NCBI GenBank assembly: GCA_029204225.1
Contig: CM055106.1
Span: 51,033,325-51,097,324 of the forward strand
Direction: 5' to 3'
Length of the DNA: 64,000 bases
DNA from: Diphasiastrum complanatum
Taxonomy: Eukaryota > Streptophyta > Lycopodiopsida > Lycopodiales > Lycopodiaceae
Shown here: positions 46,439 through 59,177 of the stretch, in pieces
How positions within the stretch are numbered: position 1 is the first letter of the stretch
Layout: every line of letters begins with the position of its first letter
Made by a program: the position numbers and the translations under genes
Notes under the pieces: generated by a model
What the model was told of the DNA's origin: nothing
Databases searched by the model: none
The model's input: only the letters and a program-made list of their open reading frames with translations

Positions 46439-47732
46439 TGTTGGAGTTTAATCGTACTCCTACTCATCCTAACTGCACTCCTTCCTTCTCTCAATTTTAC
46501 TCTCTCAAATGAAACCTGTAGAAAATGAACTGTTTTTCAACAGTCTGTACTTTTCGACTGATTGTTGCAACAATCTACATTTTTCTTCGTAATTTCTGAC
46601 AGACAAAAAACCCGACACTGTCACAAAAAATCCGACATTGTCGCCTTTTCACCTTTGGGTCATCTTGAGCAACTAAGTGTTTTGCGACACTTGTGCAAAC
46701 TTGGTTTTCCGGCCATTTCAGACACTTCCAAAAATGCGACACTGCTTCATGAAAAATGCAAAAAATGCGACACTCTACAAAATACACAAGATTCCAAGTA
46801 CAGACCGTCTACGTCTTCACGCTCCAATAACAACTGTTCTAATAAGCAATCTTGTAAATGTAAAACTAGAATCATGCAAGATCTTCCAGTTGTTATATAT
46901 GTAAATGAGCGATTGAATCGATAGTTGATGAAGATCAGAGAAATAGATCTACGACCACAATTGGTCTTTCAGTAGCTGACTCCTCAGAGTTAGTGATTAT
47001 ATACAGCAAATCTTTTACAAGAGGAAGTCAGGAGAAAGAGCTTATCAACAATGAGTACCAAGTCAATGGCATTGTACTCTAATAAGCACCAGTCCAAGAA
47101 GAAGAATTTCAAGGACAACAAGACAAAGGCAGAGCAGCCAGATTCAACGTAACAATAACAACAACAACATAGACAATCATAATCGTTCAAGACCAAACTA
47201 TTTTGCAGATATTGAAAAAGATCAAACCACGACATTAAGGATTGTCGCATCCTCAAGCACAATGAAATGAGAAAGAAGATGCAGTAGCACCAAGACTGAG
47301 GTTCTGACTTTGTCAAAAATTCCCAATAGGATGACAAGGCGCTGATGGTACAAGGCCAACCAAGTAGAGATGCCTGTCAATGATATCTTGATTCAGGTGC
47401 TTCACAGCACATGACACCATGTAAGAACCTTTTCTCTACTCTCATAGGAACAGATTCAAAGTACATTTTCTTCGGTGACTCAAGCTCACACAAGGTTGAA
47501 GGCCAAGGCTCCATTCGACTGTAGTTCCCTGACGACATTACTAGATAGCTAAATGGTGTACTTTACGTACCCAAGTTAACAAAGAACTTATTATCTATTA
47601 GCAAGATCACTGATCAAGGCTATAGAGCTTTGTTTACTGCTAGTCAATGTACAATTTTTGATAGGCATTCCAATGAAATCTTCTCTGCACACAGAGAAGG
47701 AAATTTGTATATCTTGAGTCACAATTATGCAC
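46439..47732 (+). mobile_element. Copia fossil D: LTR-like start, gag end, protease
   Basis: TGTTGGAG at 46439 is a likely LTR start, with a TATATATG box near 46896. The LTR end and primer site could not be placed. A zinc knuckle (CRYCKRSNHDIKDC) is near 47195-47240, the protease (YLDSGASQHMT) near 47385-47415, and the pre-integrase region (NGVLYVPKLTKNLLSISKI) to about 47730. Only the 5' third is left; element C follows. It is broken several times. Confidence 0.7.
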
Positions 47733-48023
47733 CTACTATTTATGGATGAGGAAGATGACTCTCTCTCCTCTCTCTAGAAGGTACTTGACCCTAGATATTC
47801 CCTATATAGGAAAAATAGCTAAAAATGGCTTATATGACCAAAATACATCAAAATGGTCTCATTTTGAAGGGTATGAAGTTTGACACTTCATCATACTGAA
47901 AAAATACAGTAAATAAAAACATTGTGGCCTGGTTCACACGTGTGAAACTCCAGAACCAAAACTATTTACAATTTTAGCCAATTTAGGCCTCAAACTAGCT
48001 AGGAAATGTTGACAATTTTCACA
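47733..48023 (-). repeat. Partial 3' LTR of Copia C
   Basis: 291 bp, matching 53509-53799 without a visible difference. It contains a CCTATATAGG TATA-type box near 47799-47809 and the palindrome TTCACACGTGTGAA at 47933-47946. GAAGAGGGAGTG (minus strand) beside it is the polypurine tract. Confidence 0.93.
47933..47946. promoter_or_regulatory. 14-bp G-box palindrome in LTR C (also 53709-53722)
   Basis: TTCACACGTGTGAA lies about 125 bases upstream of the CCTATATAGG box in the direction of transcription (minus strand), a sensible place for an activator site. Confidence 0.45.
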
Positions 48024-51000
48024 CTCCCTCTTCAACATTGGATGCTAGTTTCAACATAGTCTTTGAGCACATTCCAAGATTAGATCTATGCATTAAATAT
48101 AGGTCCTTTCCCAATGGTTTGGTGAAGATATCAGCCACACACTCCTTTGAAGAGACATGTTGAAGCTCCACCTCTTTGGCAATGACTTGATCTCTCACAA
48201 AATGGTGAGCAATCTCAATGTGCTTGCTCCTTGCATGAAAAACAGGATTGCTTGCCAAGCTTTGGGCTGAAAGGTTATCACAAAGTATGATTAGAGTCTT
48301 CTCTGGTTCCAGCAAGTGAAGATCCAATAACATCCTCTTGATCCAAAGAATCTCCTTGGTGCATGTTGTTAATGCCTTGTACTCGGCTTCGGTGGAAGAT
48401 AGAGAGATAGTTGGTTGCTTCTTTGATAGCCATGAGACCACTCCATCTCCAAGATAGATTGCAAAGGCACTTGTTGACTTCCTATCCATTTGATCACCTG
48501 CAAAATCTGAATCTGAAAATCCACAAAGGTTAGGTGTAGTACCTCCATACAAGATGCCAAAATCTCTAGATCCCGAGATGTATCTAAGTACTCTCTTTCC
48601 TAGCTTCCAATGAGCCTCACTAGGATCTTGCATAAATTGACTTAGTTTACCAACCACAAAGCTTAGATCAGGTCTTGTGATGGTTAACCATATAAGAGAT
48701 CCTATTAGCTTTCTATAGAGAGTAATGTCCTTGAAGGACCTTTCATTACTTCTTGTAGTTAGCTTTACATTTGATTCCATAGGAGTAGAAACAACTTTAC
48801 AATCTTCCATATGAAACCTTTTTAGAATAGAGTTAACATACTTTTCTTGACATATGAATGTAGATTTAGAAGTTCTAATAATCTCTATTCCTAAGATATA
48901 ATGAAGTTTACCAAGATCTTGAATTTCAAACTCTCTTTTGAGTGCCATCTTGATTTCATCTATATCTAGATTGTTACCACCACTTAAGATAATGTCATCA
49001 ACATAGATCAAAAGTAAAGTGATATCATTTTCATTCAATCTAAAGTAGAGAGAATGATCATACTCACTCATAACAAAGTTTTGAGAAAGTAAGAAGGAAT
49101 TGAGCTTAGCATACCAACTCCTTGGTGCTTGCTTTAGCCCATACAAACTCTTTTGGAGATAGCACACATGATTAGGCTCATCATGTGAAACATAGCCCTC
49201 GGGTTGCTCCATGTAAATATCTTCTTCAAGATCACCATTCAAGAAGGCATTAGTAACATCCATTTGCCACATATCCCAATCATAAAGAGTTGCAAGAGAG
49301 ATTAGGATTCGAATAGTTACCATCTTTGCCACGGGTGCAAAGGTCTCATCATAGTCAATACCATATTCTTGAGCATACCCCTTTGCCACCAACCTTGCCT
49401 TGTACTTGTTGATTGATCCATCTTGATTTGTCTTGATCTTGAAGATCCACTTACAACCAATTGCCTTCTTGTCCTTTGGAAGCTTTACCAACCTCCATGT
49501 GTTGCTTTTGATGAGTGCTTGATGCTCATGATCCATGGCTTGGATCCATTCCTTCTTTTGAATTGCTTCACCTACACAAGTTGGTTCATCAAAAGAGGTA
49601 AGAAAAGCAAAGTTAGAGTTGTCCACCACTTGCTTTCCTTTTTCATTATAGGTTAGCCTTGATGGCTTAGCCCTTTGCCTTTGAGTCTTCCTTGAAGTTT
49701 GCTTTGGAGTGGCATCTCCATCTTCATCCAAGACATCTTGCACATCATGATGATTAGTAGGCACATCAACATCAACATCAACAACATTGGAAACATTCTC
49801 TTCATGAAAGATGACATCCCTACTTATGACAACTTTCTTTGTAGAAGGAATGTACACTTTGTAAGCCTTGCTTACTTCACTATAGCCAACAAACACACCC
49901 TTCTTTGATGAAGGATCTTCTTTAGTTCTATCATCAAGTGTGATATTGACAAAACATGTACATCCAAAGATCCTACAATGCTTGACACTCGGCCTTCTAC
50001 CATAAAGAACCTCATGAGGAGTTTTACCATCCAAGGAAGCACTTGTCCATCTATTACATAGATAGTTAGCACATGCTAAAGCTTCCCCCCAAAAAGACTT
50101 AGCAAGATTAGCATGTAGTCTCATTGCCTTGGCACATTCACAAAGGGTTCTATTCTTCCTCTCGGCCACTCCATTCTGTTGTGGAGTCCTAGGACTAGAC
50201 ATCTCCCTCTTAATCCCATGTGCTATACAAAAGTCTTTGAACCTATTTGAGGTGTATTCCCCTCCATTATCAGATCTTAAGCATTTGATCTTTGTATTGA
50301 ATTGGTTTTCCATTTCATTCTTGAACTTGACAAATGCAGCAAACACTTCATCCTTACTTTTAAGAAGATAGATCCAAGTATACCTACTAAAGTCATCAAT
50401 GAAAGTTGCATACATCTTTGCCCCACCATTGCTAGTTGTACTAGAAGAATGAATATCAGAATGCACAAGTTGAAAAGCTTCTTTAGATCTAGAAGTAGAT
50501 CTAGAATAAGCAAGTCTATGAGATTTGGACAAGGCACAATGTTCACAAACACTATTGTTTGCAACAAGACTTTTAGGGAGACCAAGAACAAGCTCTTTCT
50601 TTGCCATTACCTCCAAAGATTTGAAGTTGGGATGGCCCAACCTCTTGTGCCAAACTTCTTGGTTTGTCAATTGCTCCCTAGCCATACATCCTTCATGATT
50701 AGAGATCACACATGCATCAAGCTTGAAAAGTTTACCATGCCTCCTACCTTGAGCAATCAAGGATCCACATTTACTTATCAAACATGCATCTCCAATGAAC
50801 TCCACATCAAGTCCTTTGTCAATCATTTGACTTACACTAAGCAAATTCTTAGTGATTGAAGGAATGTACAAAACATTTTCAAGATTTGCTTTCCTATTTG
50901 TTGAAAGGGAAATAGGAATAGTGCCTATGCCTTTGATGTCACATTGACCATCATTTGCAGTGTAGATGATGTTACCTTCTCCCTCATAAGACAATAAGGA

Positions 51001-51972
51001 TGTAAAGTATTCCTTATGTCTTGTCATGTGAGATGAGGCTCCACTATCAATCCATCAAGGATCATTATCATCTATGTTGGCTAACAAACTTGAAGTCATA
51101 ACAAGTGATTCACATGTGTTATGTTCTTCCTCATCTATTGTAAGATTTCCTTGCCTCTCTCCTTGCTCTCTTTTCTTCTTATAACATTCATTTGCAAAAT
51201 GACCTTTTATCCCACAATAAAAGCACTTGAACTTTGACTTATTGTTCTTAGTAGAAGAGGAAGAGGAAGAGTGATCATCATGATCAAAGTTACCACCTTT
51301 GGACCATTTCCCTTTGCCTTTACCTTTGCCCTTGAATTTGCCTTTTGTGAAGAAAGCCTCTTCACCTCCACCTTGCAAGGATGCACCATCAAGCTTTGAT
51401 TGCAACCTATGTTCTTCAGCCAATAAGATTTCTTGCAAGTCAACCACACTTGGCAAGACTCTTTGAATGGCAAAACTTTGCACAAGGTTAGCATGTTCAT
51501 TTAGCAAACCATTCAACATAACTTGGACTATTTCACCATCTTTTATGTTCTCATCAATGCATGCTAAATCATCACTTAGGGACTTAACTCTCAAGATAAA
51601 TGCATGAGCACTTTCACCCTCTCTTTGCCTACTAGAAAATATTTGTCTCCTTAGGGTCAATACCCTAGATGTGAACTTTGATTCAAAGAGCTTCTTTAAG
51701 GCATTCCATGCCTCACTTGCACTTTGACACTTTCCAACTTCCTTGAGAAGTTCATTTGTAACATTCATTTTAATGATATGAAGAGCCCTTTTGGCCTTCT
51801 TATCAAACCTTTGTTGCTCTTGAAGTGTGAGAGGTCTCTCTTCAATTTCTGCAACTATGTCCATGAGTTCATTCAACTCAAGTAAGGACTCCATCCTCAC
51901 TTTCCAAGTAGAGTAGTTTGATGAACTCAACCTTTCACTAGACTCTAGCATGATCCCACCATTGGAAGCCAT
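48019..51972 (-). pseudogene. gag-pol coding region of Copia C
   Basis: Right to left: gag (SSNYSTWKVRMESL) from 51972, a basic Lys/Gly-rich stretch and a CCHC knuckle (CFYCGIKGHFANEC) near 51195-51240. The protease starts near 51050. The pre-integrase zinc region is near 50530-50680 and the integrase core (FIDDFSRY, RSDNGGEY) near 50220-50440. RT has CKWIFKIKTNQDGS near 49440 and YVDD near 48990. RNase H (SSTEAEYKAL) lies near 48370-48400. These order as gag-PR-INT-RT-RNase H, the Copia order. Together about 1,300 codons, a normal length for the family. Confidence 0.92.
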
Positions 51973-53144
51973 GATTCTAATGTTTCTTCAACTTTTAGGT
52001 TCTGTCCTAAAGCACTTAGCACTCACTTTTCTCTCAACAAATGATAGATAAAGAGATCTATGAAGATTTAGGACCCTAAAACACTTCTATCTTGAACCTA
52101 GATGGTTTCCAAGCATAGAAAGGAAGATTGAAACACATGCAACACTTTGCACACACTAAGAATGGATTACAAAATCAAACCAACCTGAACACACTCTTGC
52201 TTAAGCTCTCAAACTTTCCAGCAAGTGACCAAATCAAGTTATGGTGTGAAGAGTTACTTGCATTCTTAGAAAATACCCAAAACTAGGATGCCAAGATTAC
52301 CTAGTAATGAACAAACTTGATCAACATATGATCAACACACTAAGATATTGATTCAACCTGTAAAACCACATGTAAACCACACTTCTAAAAGTTTATAAAC
52401 TCCAGCAAGTGATAAATACAAGATTTAGAGGTGAATGAATGAGCACACTTAGTGAATCACAAGACTAGCTTCACTATCTTGTCAAATCTTGGTGTTTAGA
52501 TGTAGATCTAAGATCACTTCACATGAGAATGTTCCTCAACCTGTTAAGAACCTGAAAACACACTTGCATAATGGTTAACACCTTCCAGCAAATGCTCCAA
52601 TCAAATTACATAAGGAGAGTTACTTACATGCTCAACAAAGTACACCAAAATTTATGCCAAAATTGATGACAATCTTTACAATATGCTCTTCACAATGGAG
52701 CTTACAATATGTTCACCCAAAAAAGGGGATCTTTCATCCAAATGGGAGCTTTGCTCAGCCTTTAGGAGAATTACAACTCACTCAAAAGAGCATTTGTCAT
52801 CCACTTAAGGAGAAGTTTCATCCACTTAAGGAGAGTGTTCATCCAAGAATGGAGATTGTCAACAATAGGATTGAAAAGAACATTGTTAGTATTGAATATG
52901 CACAAGCCTCACAATCACAAATGATTAGGTGTTATGATCTGATCCAAAATAGTTTCTTTTCAGCCTCTGATCTTCAGTAGACCTGAAATATGCTTTTGAT
53001 CCACAAGTTCAACTCACAAAACAAAGGTTAGTAAGATTTGATCAACAAAACAATGCAAAATCATGCTAGAACTTGATCAAACATCCAAATATCACCAAAA
53101 ATGGAATACTTACTGTAAATAGAAGCCAACCAGCTCTGATACCA

Positions 53145-53799
53145 TGTGAAAAATACAGATCCTAAGTGGATCTAAACTCCAAGATCATTGGCTTGAATGC
53201 TTGCACTCCAAACTACATAAGCTAGGAATTGGCAACACATTCTATGCTACCTAGAATGCAAAGAACTTGATCAAAAAGCATTTATCACTAATGGAAACTT
53301 CCATAAACATCAAGTGCGGCCCAAAATAGCATTATACAGTCCATAATACATCAGCCTACCACTTTTGGAAAGCACCTAAGATCATACACAATAGCTTGAA
53401 GACAATACACACAACAATGCTCTCAATGGAGGAAGAAACAATGACAATGATCTATTGATCTCAATGAAGCATACAAAAGGTTTCTCCAACCTGTTCTCCA
53501 CGACTTCCCTACTATTTATGGATGAGGAAGATGACTCTCTCTCCTCTCTCTAGAAGGTACTTGACCCTAGATATTCCCTATATAGGAAAAATAGCTAAAA
53601 ATGGCTTATATGACCAAAATACATCAAAATGGTCTCATTTTGAAGGGTATGAAGTTTGACACTTCATCATACTGAAAAAATACAGTAAATAAAAACATTG
53701 TGGCCTGGTTCACACGTGTGAAACTCCAGAACCAAAACTATTTACAATTTTAGCCAATTTAGGCCTCAAACTAGCTAGGAAATGTTGACAATTTTCACA
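53145..53799 (-). repeat. 5' LTR of Copia C
   Basis: 655 bp, on the plus strand TGTGAAAAATACAG to ATTTTCACA. Adjacent on its left is the reverse complement of the Met-tRNA primer site (GCTCTGATACCA). Confidence 0.93.
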
Positions 53800-54027
53800 A
53801 TATCTATTCTTTATCTGCAAAAATAGCTAAAGAACCCTTGCACAGCCAACCCTTGCACAAGAGAACCCTCGCAGACCAGATCAGTGGAAAGATCTGCATC
53901 AAATCTAGCTACTGTCAAAATTTCAGGTCAATGAGTGCGAGTAAAAAGTTATCAAGCAAAAACCACCGCAAAAGGCCTAAAATTCACTTTCGGTCGATCA
54001 GATCGATCAGATCCTTGAGATCCAGAT
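53800..54027 (+). mobile_element. Gypsy fossil G3, left part (leader)
   Basis: Leader sequence of the G1/G2 family: copies of AACCCTCGCA and AACCCTTGCACA near 53835-53880, then a segment homologous to 13199-13345 (AGATCAGTGGAAAGATCT, AAAAGTTATCAAG). It is interrupted at 54027 by Copia B and resumes at 59178. Confidence 0.8.
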
Positions 54028-54700
54028 TGTAAAAATTACAGCAAATAAGGATCCTAAAACACTTGAAATGATGAGGGAAACAATAGATTATGATTTCATA
54101 AGATTAGCACAAGTTGAACCATCAAAATCCATCAAAAATCTATGCTTGAACCTCACTAAATGGCCCAAATCCTTGAAGAAGGCTTGACACATGTGAAAGT
54201 ACGGCCTCCCACAGTCTGAGTACTGTACACCAGACCTACATTCAATCCTATAATCATTAGTAATCACAAGTACTCAAACAATTATGAACATAAAGAGCAA
54301 TTGCACCATTATGAGAGAAAAAACATGAAATTGCTTGATTGATTTTGGTGAGATATCATCACCTATATATACATGATCCATCACGGTTTTGGGCAGGTAT
54401 GAGTAGCCCTAAACCTATCCCTAATGCTAATTTTGGTGGATCTTTCATCCCTACCAAGTTAGGGTTGGAATCTTGGAGATCCCTCAACAATGCAAAAATT
54501 AGCTCCTATTTTTTCTCCCTTGTATCTAAGCATAATTTGGACTCATTCCAAAGGTTCTAACACTTAGGTCTACTTGAGAACATCCTTATGAATGGAATCC
54601 TATGCTATTTGGCACGTGTGACAAGCCACATCATGACCATCTAACTATTTACAAGTCATATGACCAAAACTAGTCAAGCTAGAATTGTAAATTTTTAACA
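54028..54700 (-). repeat. 3' LTR of Copia B
   Basis: 673 bp, TGTAAAAATTACAGC to TTTTTAACA on the plus strand, next to a purine tract (GTGAGGAAGAG on the minus strand). A TATATATA box lies near 54366-54374. Confidence 0.95.
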
Positions 54701-54714
54701 CTCTTCCTCACTAT

Positions 54715-57684
54715 CTAGCTTGGTTCAATCATTGCTTTACTAATCACTCCAAGTGATGATCTGAACTTCATAAAAGGTGTCTTTTGAAGTGGTTTAGTAA
54801 GTAGATCAGCTACACATTCATTGCTTGGAACATGCTCCAAAACAATCTCCTTGGCTTGCACCATTTCTCTCACAAAGTGATGGCATATCTCAATGTGTTT
54901 AGATCTTGCATGGAAGATTCTAATGATGATGTCATCTACATAAATGAGTAAAAGTACAATACCAACATCATCAAACTTAATGTAAAGAGTAGGATCATAT
55001 TCACTTTGAACAAAAGAAAGTGAAATAAGATAGCAATGTAGTCTTGAATTCCAAGATCTTGAGGCTTGCTTCAAGCCATAGATGCTTCTTTGGAGATGGC
55101 ATACTCTGTTCTCCATTCCATGCTTGATGAACCCTTGTGGCTGCTCCATATAGATATCCTCTTCCAAAAAACCATTCAAGAAAGCATTAGAGACATCCAT
55201 TTGACATAGAATCCATCCAAAATGTGATGCAAGTGCAATGATTAGTCTTATTGTGACCATCTTGGCCACGGGTGCAAAAGTTTCCTCATAGTCTATCCCT
55301 CTCTCTTGAGCATAACCTTTTGCAACTAATCTTGCTTTATGTTTGTTAACACTCCCATTTGCATTCAACTTAAGCTTGAAGACCCACTTGCATCCTATTA
55401 CATTCCTTTGAGGTCTCTCAACAAGCAACCAAGTTTCATTCTCAATCAAGGCATCATACTCATCCAACATAGCTTTATACCATTCTTTGGAGTTCAATGC
55501 ATCTTCAACATTAGACGGTTCTTCAAAACTAGATAAAGCATAAGAAGTGGATGAGATACCCTCAACTTGCTGTCCTTTGCCTTGATATGTGAGCCTTGAT
55601 GGCTCCACTTTTGCCCTTGAAGATCTCCTTGGTGTGATAGGTGGGTTTGGTGCTTGCTCCTCCATGAGCTCCTCCTCAAAACCAAGATCTTGCTCCTCGG
55701 CCATCTTCTTCTTGATTGTTGGAGCACTTGAGCCTTCTTCAAGCATATGCATATGATGTTCATCAAAGATGACATCCCTTGAAACAACAAATTTGTTCAA
55801 GGATGGGAGATAGACTTTGTAGCCCTTGCTTGAGCTTGCATATCCAAGCATGATCCCTCTTGTGGAAGATGGATCCTCCTTGGTTCTTGTTTCCAATGCC
55901 ACATGCACATAACATATACACCCAAAAACTTTCAAGTGATTAAGATTGGGTTTCTTTCCATACAACATCTCATAAGGAGTTTTGCCTTCAATTGCTTTGC
56001 AAGACACCCTATTCATCAAGTAGTTTGCACATACAAGAGACTCACCCCAAAAGGATTTGGGCAAACAAGCCCAACAATATCTTGAGTAGTCATCAATGAA
56101 GGTTAAAAACATGGATGAACCTCCATTAGATTTGGTGCTAGCAATGTGCACATCTGAGTGTATGAGTTCAAGAGGATGAGATGACTTTGTGATGGAGTTA
56201 GGAAACACCTTCTTATGTGCCTTGGATAAGGCACAAGCATCACAAACCTTGTCTTCCTTCCCAATAGACCTTGGTAGGCCTAAAGCATACTCCTCCTTGA
56301 TCATAGCCTCCATGGAACCCGAGTTGACATGTCCAAGTCTTTTGTGCCATAAATTAAAGGTAGATATCTTGCTCTTCTCGGCCAACATGACAACATTAGT
56401 ATCCACAAATGCATCCAGCTTATAAAGTTTGCCAAGTCTATTGCCCTTAGCCACTATCTTACCCTTCTTCTTGATGAAACATTCATTTGAAGCAAAGTCA
56501 ACATTGAAACCATTGTCTACCATTTGGCCAACACTTAGTAGATTCTTTGTTATTGTAGAAATGTACAAAACACCTTCTATGTTGATCTTTTTGGAAGATC
56601 CTAAGCAAAGGGGAATGCTACCAACTCCTTCAATCTTACAAGCTTCATCATTTGCTGTATAGATAGACTTTATAGGTCCATCATAAGATAAGAGACAAGA
56701 GAAAAACTTCCTTTTACTAGTCATGTGTGAACTAGCACCCGAGTCAATCCACCAAGGATCTTCTCCTTTGAAGCTTGTTGAAGAAAATATGGACATCATG
56801 AGAGAGTCCTCATGTGAACTCTCCTCCTCCTCCTCTTTGCTCATGTTGGCTTGGCTTTGATCTTGCTTCCTCTTGAAGCATTCCGAGGCATAATGCCCCA
56901 TCTTGCTACAATAGTAGCACTTTACCTTTGATTTGTCCTTCTTGACTTTGGTGGTTGATGGAAATGCCTTTGGGGGTCCTTCTTGATCCTCAAGCTTTGT
57001 AGACTTCTTGAATGTTGATCCTTTGCCTTTGGACTTGCCTTTGCCTTTGGTGAAGAGAGCTTGGTCATCTCCACCTTGGATGGAAAGCCTATCCATCCTC
57101 TCTTGCATTTGGCTCCTTCTTGATTCCTCGGCCATGAGCGTGCCTTGGAGTTCTTCAAGTATGGGTAGCTTACCCATAATTGCATATCCCTGAACCAAAT
57201 TGTCAAATTCAAAGCTTAGTCCATTCAATATGAGTTGAACAAGCTCTTCATCCTTGATAGGGTCACCTATAAAGGCTAGCTCTTTGTTCAATTCCTTTAC
57301 TCTTAGGACAAAAGTATGTGCACTCTCTCCTTTCTTTTGATAGCTTCTATAGATTTGATTCTTCAAAGCTAACATTCTAGTTTGGTTCTTGGATTCATAG
57401 ACCTTTTGCAAAGTCTCCCAAGCATCTTGAGCTGAAGTGCAATCTCCTACCTCTCTTAAGAGTTCATTTGCAACATTCATTTTTATGCAATGTAGTGCAA
57501 CATTGCACCTCTTGATGTATTTGGCTTTTTCTTGAGGATGAATAGGTTCACCCTCCTTACCATTTACAATTTCCATCAGATCTTGCATGATCATGATAGA
57601 TTCCATTCTAACTTTCCATATGGAATAGTTAGTTTTGTTGAGCCTTTCATTAGTATTCAAAAGATATGCATTTATAGATGCCAT
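54715..57684 (-). pseudogene. Shortened gag-pol ORF of Copia B
   Basis: One uninterrupted frame of 989 codons, against about 1,300 for family C. Visible parts from the start are gag (RLNKTNYSIWKVRMES), Lys-rich linker, CCHC knuckle (CYYCSKMGHYASEC, about 56870-56925) and protease (WWIDSGASSHM, about 56715-56755). The pre-integrase zinc part, a piece of integrase, RT (CKWVFKLKLNANGS, YVDD) and the end of RNase H (HARSKHIEICHHF) follow. The core parts needed for an autonomous element are not all complete. Confidence 0.9.
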
Positions 57685-58495
57685 CTAGTCTCCCAATCAA
57701 GGACTTGACACAAATGAAGGTTACTTCTATTGATTTGATTGAAGGTCTACCTTATCCCACTTCTTAGGGACCTGAAAAGATCAGTAATAGACTTCCTATA
57801 AAGATCTAAGAATGATCTCTAACAAAATCAAATCATAGAATACTAGAAACAATGCACTTGCTTGATTGAAGTAGACAATACTAGTAGAATTGCCCCTCTT
57901 TCTATAAAGAACATTAAAGCTTCCAAATGATCTGATCAAGAGTGAATTTCAGCAACCTAATATACTTCCAAAATCACTTGTAAAAGATCTAAATGAAACT
58001 TAATGAGGATGCAACACAATCTACTATCCAATCACAAGCAAAAAATGATCAAAATTGATGAAAATTTGATCTAATTTGGTGCATAAGTCAAGCAATGGTT
58101 GGACTGAACCTAAATCACTTTAGGAGGTGTCTACTACACCTTAGAACAGCCTTGAAGAGTCCCCAAAACTCTGATCTTCCCTCTCCTTGAATGCTAGAAA
58201 GCCTCCTCTATGAAATCACCTCCAAAACTTGCTTAGAAATCAATGCTTGGAGCAAGCAAAACTTGCTATCTTGGTAATGTGAATTGAATTCAACTTTGCC
58301 TCTGGTTTTAGACACCTAAACACCTGAAAATGAAGTCACACAACACCAATCTCCAATGTATTTGACTCACTTTGAGTTCTAGAATCAATACTAGATGCTA
58401 AGATCCAATCTACACAAGATTTAGATCAAAAATTGTGATCAAATTGAATGAAAACCAAGGATTTAGCTCATTTCAGCCTTTAGGCTCTGATACCA

Positions 58496-59177
58496 TGTAA
58501 AAATTACAGCAAATAAGGATCCTAAAACACTTGAAATGATGAGGGAAATAATAGATTATGATTTCATAAGATTAGCATAAGTTGAACCATCAAAATCCAT
58601 CAAAAATCTATGCTTGAACCTCACTAAATGGCCCAAATCCTTGAAGAAGGCTTCACACGTGTGAAAGTACGGCCTCCCACAGTCTGAGTACTGTACACCA
58701 GACCTACATTCAATCCTATAATCATTAGTAATCACAAGTACTCAAACAATTATGAACATAGAGAGCAATTGCACCATTATGAGAGAAAAAACATGAAATT
58801 GCTTGATTGATTTTGGTGAGATATCATCACCTATATATACATGATCCATCACGGTTTTGGGCAGGTATGAGTAGCCCTAAACCTATCCCTAATGCTAATT
58901 TTGGTGGATCTTTCATCCCTACCAAGTTAGGGTTGGAATCTTGGAGATCCCTCAACAATGCAAAAATTACCAAAAATAGCTCCTATTTTTTCTCCCTTGT
59001 ATCTAAGCATAATTTGGACTCATTCCAAAGGTTCTAACACTTAGGTCTACTTGAGAACATCCTTATGAATGGAATCCTATGCTATTTGGCACGTGTGACA
59101 AGCCACATCATGACCATCTAACTATTTACAAGTCATATGACCAAAACTAGTCAAGCTAGAATTGTGAATTTTTAACA
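58496..59177 (-). repeat. 5' LTR of Copia B
   Basis: 682 bp, matching the 3' LTR at about 99%. The Met-tRNA primer site reads GGCTCTGATACCA just left of it. It contains the intact TTCACACGTGTGAA palindrome at 58652-58665. Confidence 0.95.
58652..58665. promoter_or_regulatory. 14-bp G-box palindrome in LTR B
   Basis: TTCACACGTGTGAA, as in the LTRs of A and C. In this family it lies about 160 bases downstream of the TATA box, so it would be in the transcribed part. Confidence 0.4.

Larger units (their letters stand above)
47733..53799 (-). mobile_element. Copia element C (minus strand), young and nearly whole
   Basis: A Ty1/copia element. The 5' LTR is 53145-53799, primer site 53132-53144 and leader 51973-53131. 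The gag-pol coding region is 48019-51972, followed by a partial 3' LTR at 47733-48023. Over the 291 bp present in both LTRs I see no difference, so insertion was very recent. Coding looks almost whole, broken about once, and the element also lacks part of its 3' LTR. The left neighbour is Copia fossil D and the right neighbour gypsy G3. No target duplication could be read because of the partial LTR. Confidence 0.93.
54028..59177 (-). mobile_element. Copia element B (minus strand) with perfect target duplication
   Basis: A Ty1/copia element with LTRs at 54028-54700 and 58496-59177, primer site 58483-58495, leader 57685-58482 and one long open frame 54715-57684. CAGAT flanks it at 54023-54027 and 59178-59182, a clean 5-bp target duplication. 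The two LTRs differ at about 6-7 of 673 positions plus one small length difference, about 1%, so it is young. Compared with element A and with family C the coding part is shortened internally in about two places, so it looks unable to move by itself even though its frame is open. It sits inside the leader of gypsy G3. Confidence 0.95.
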
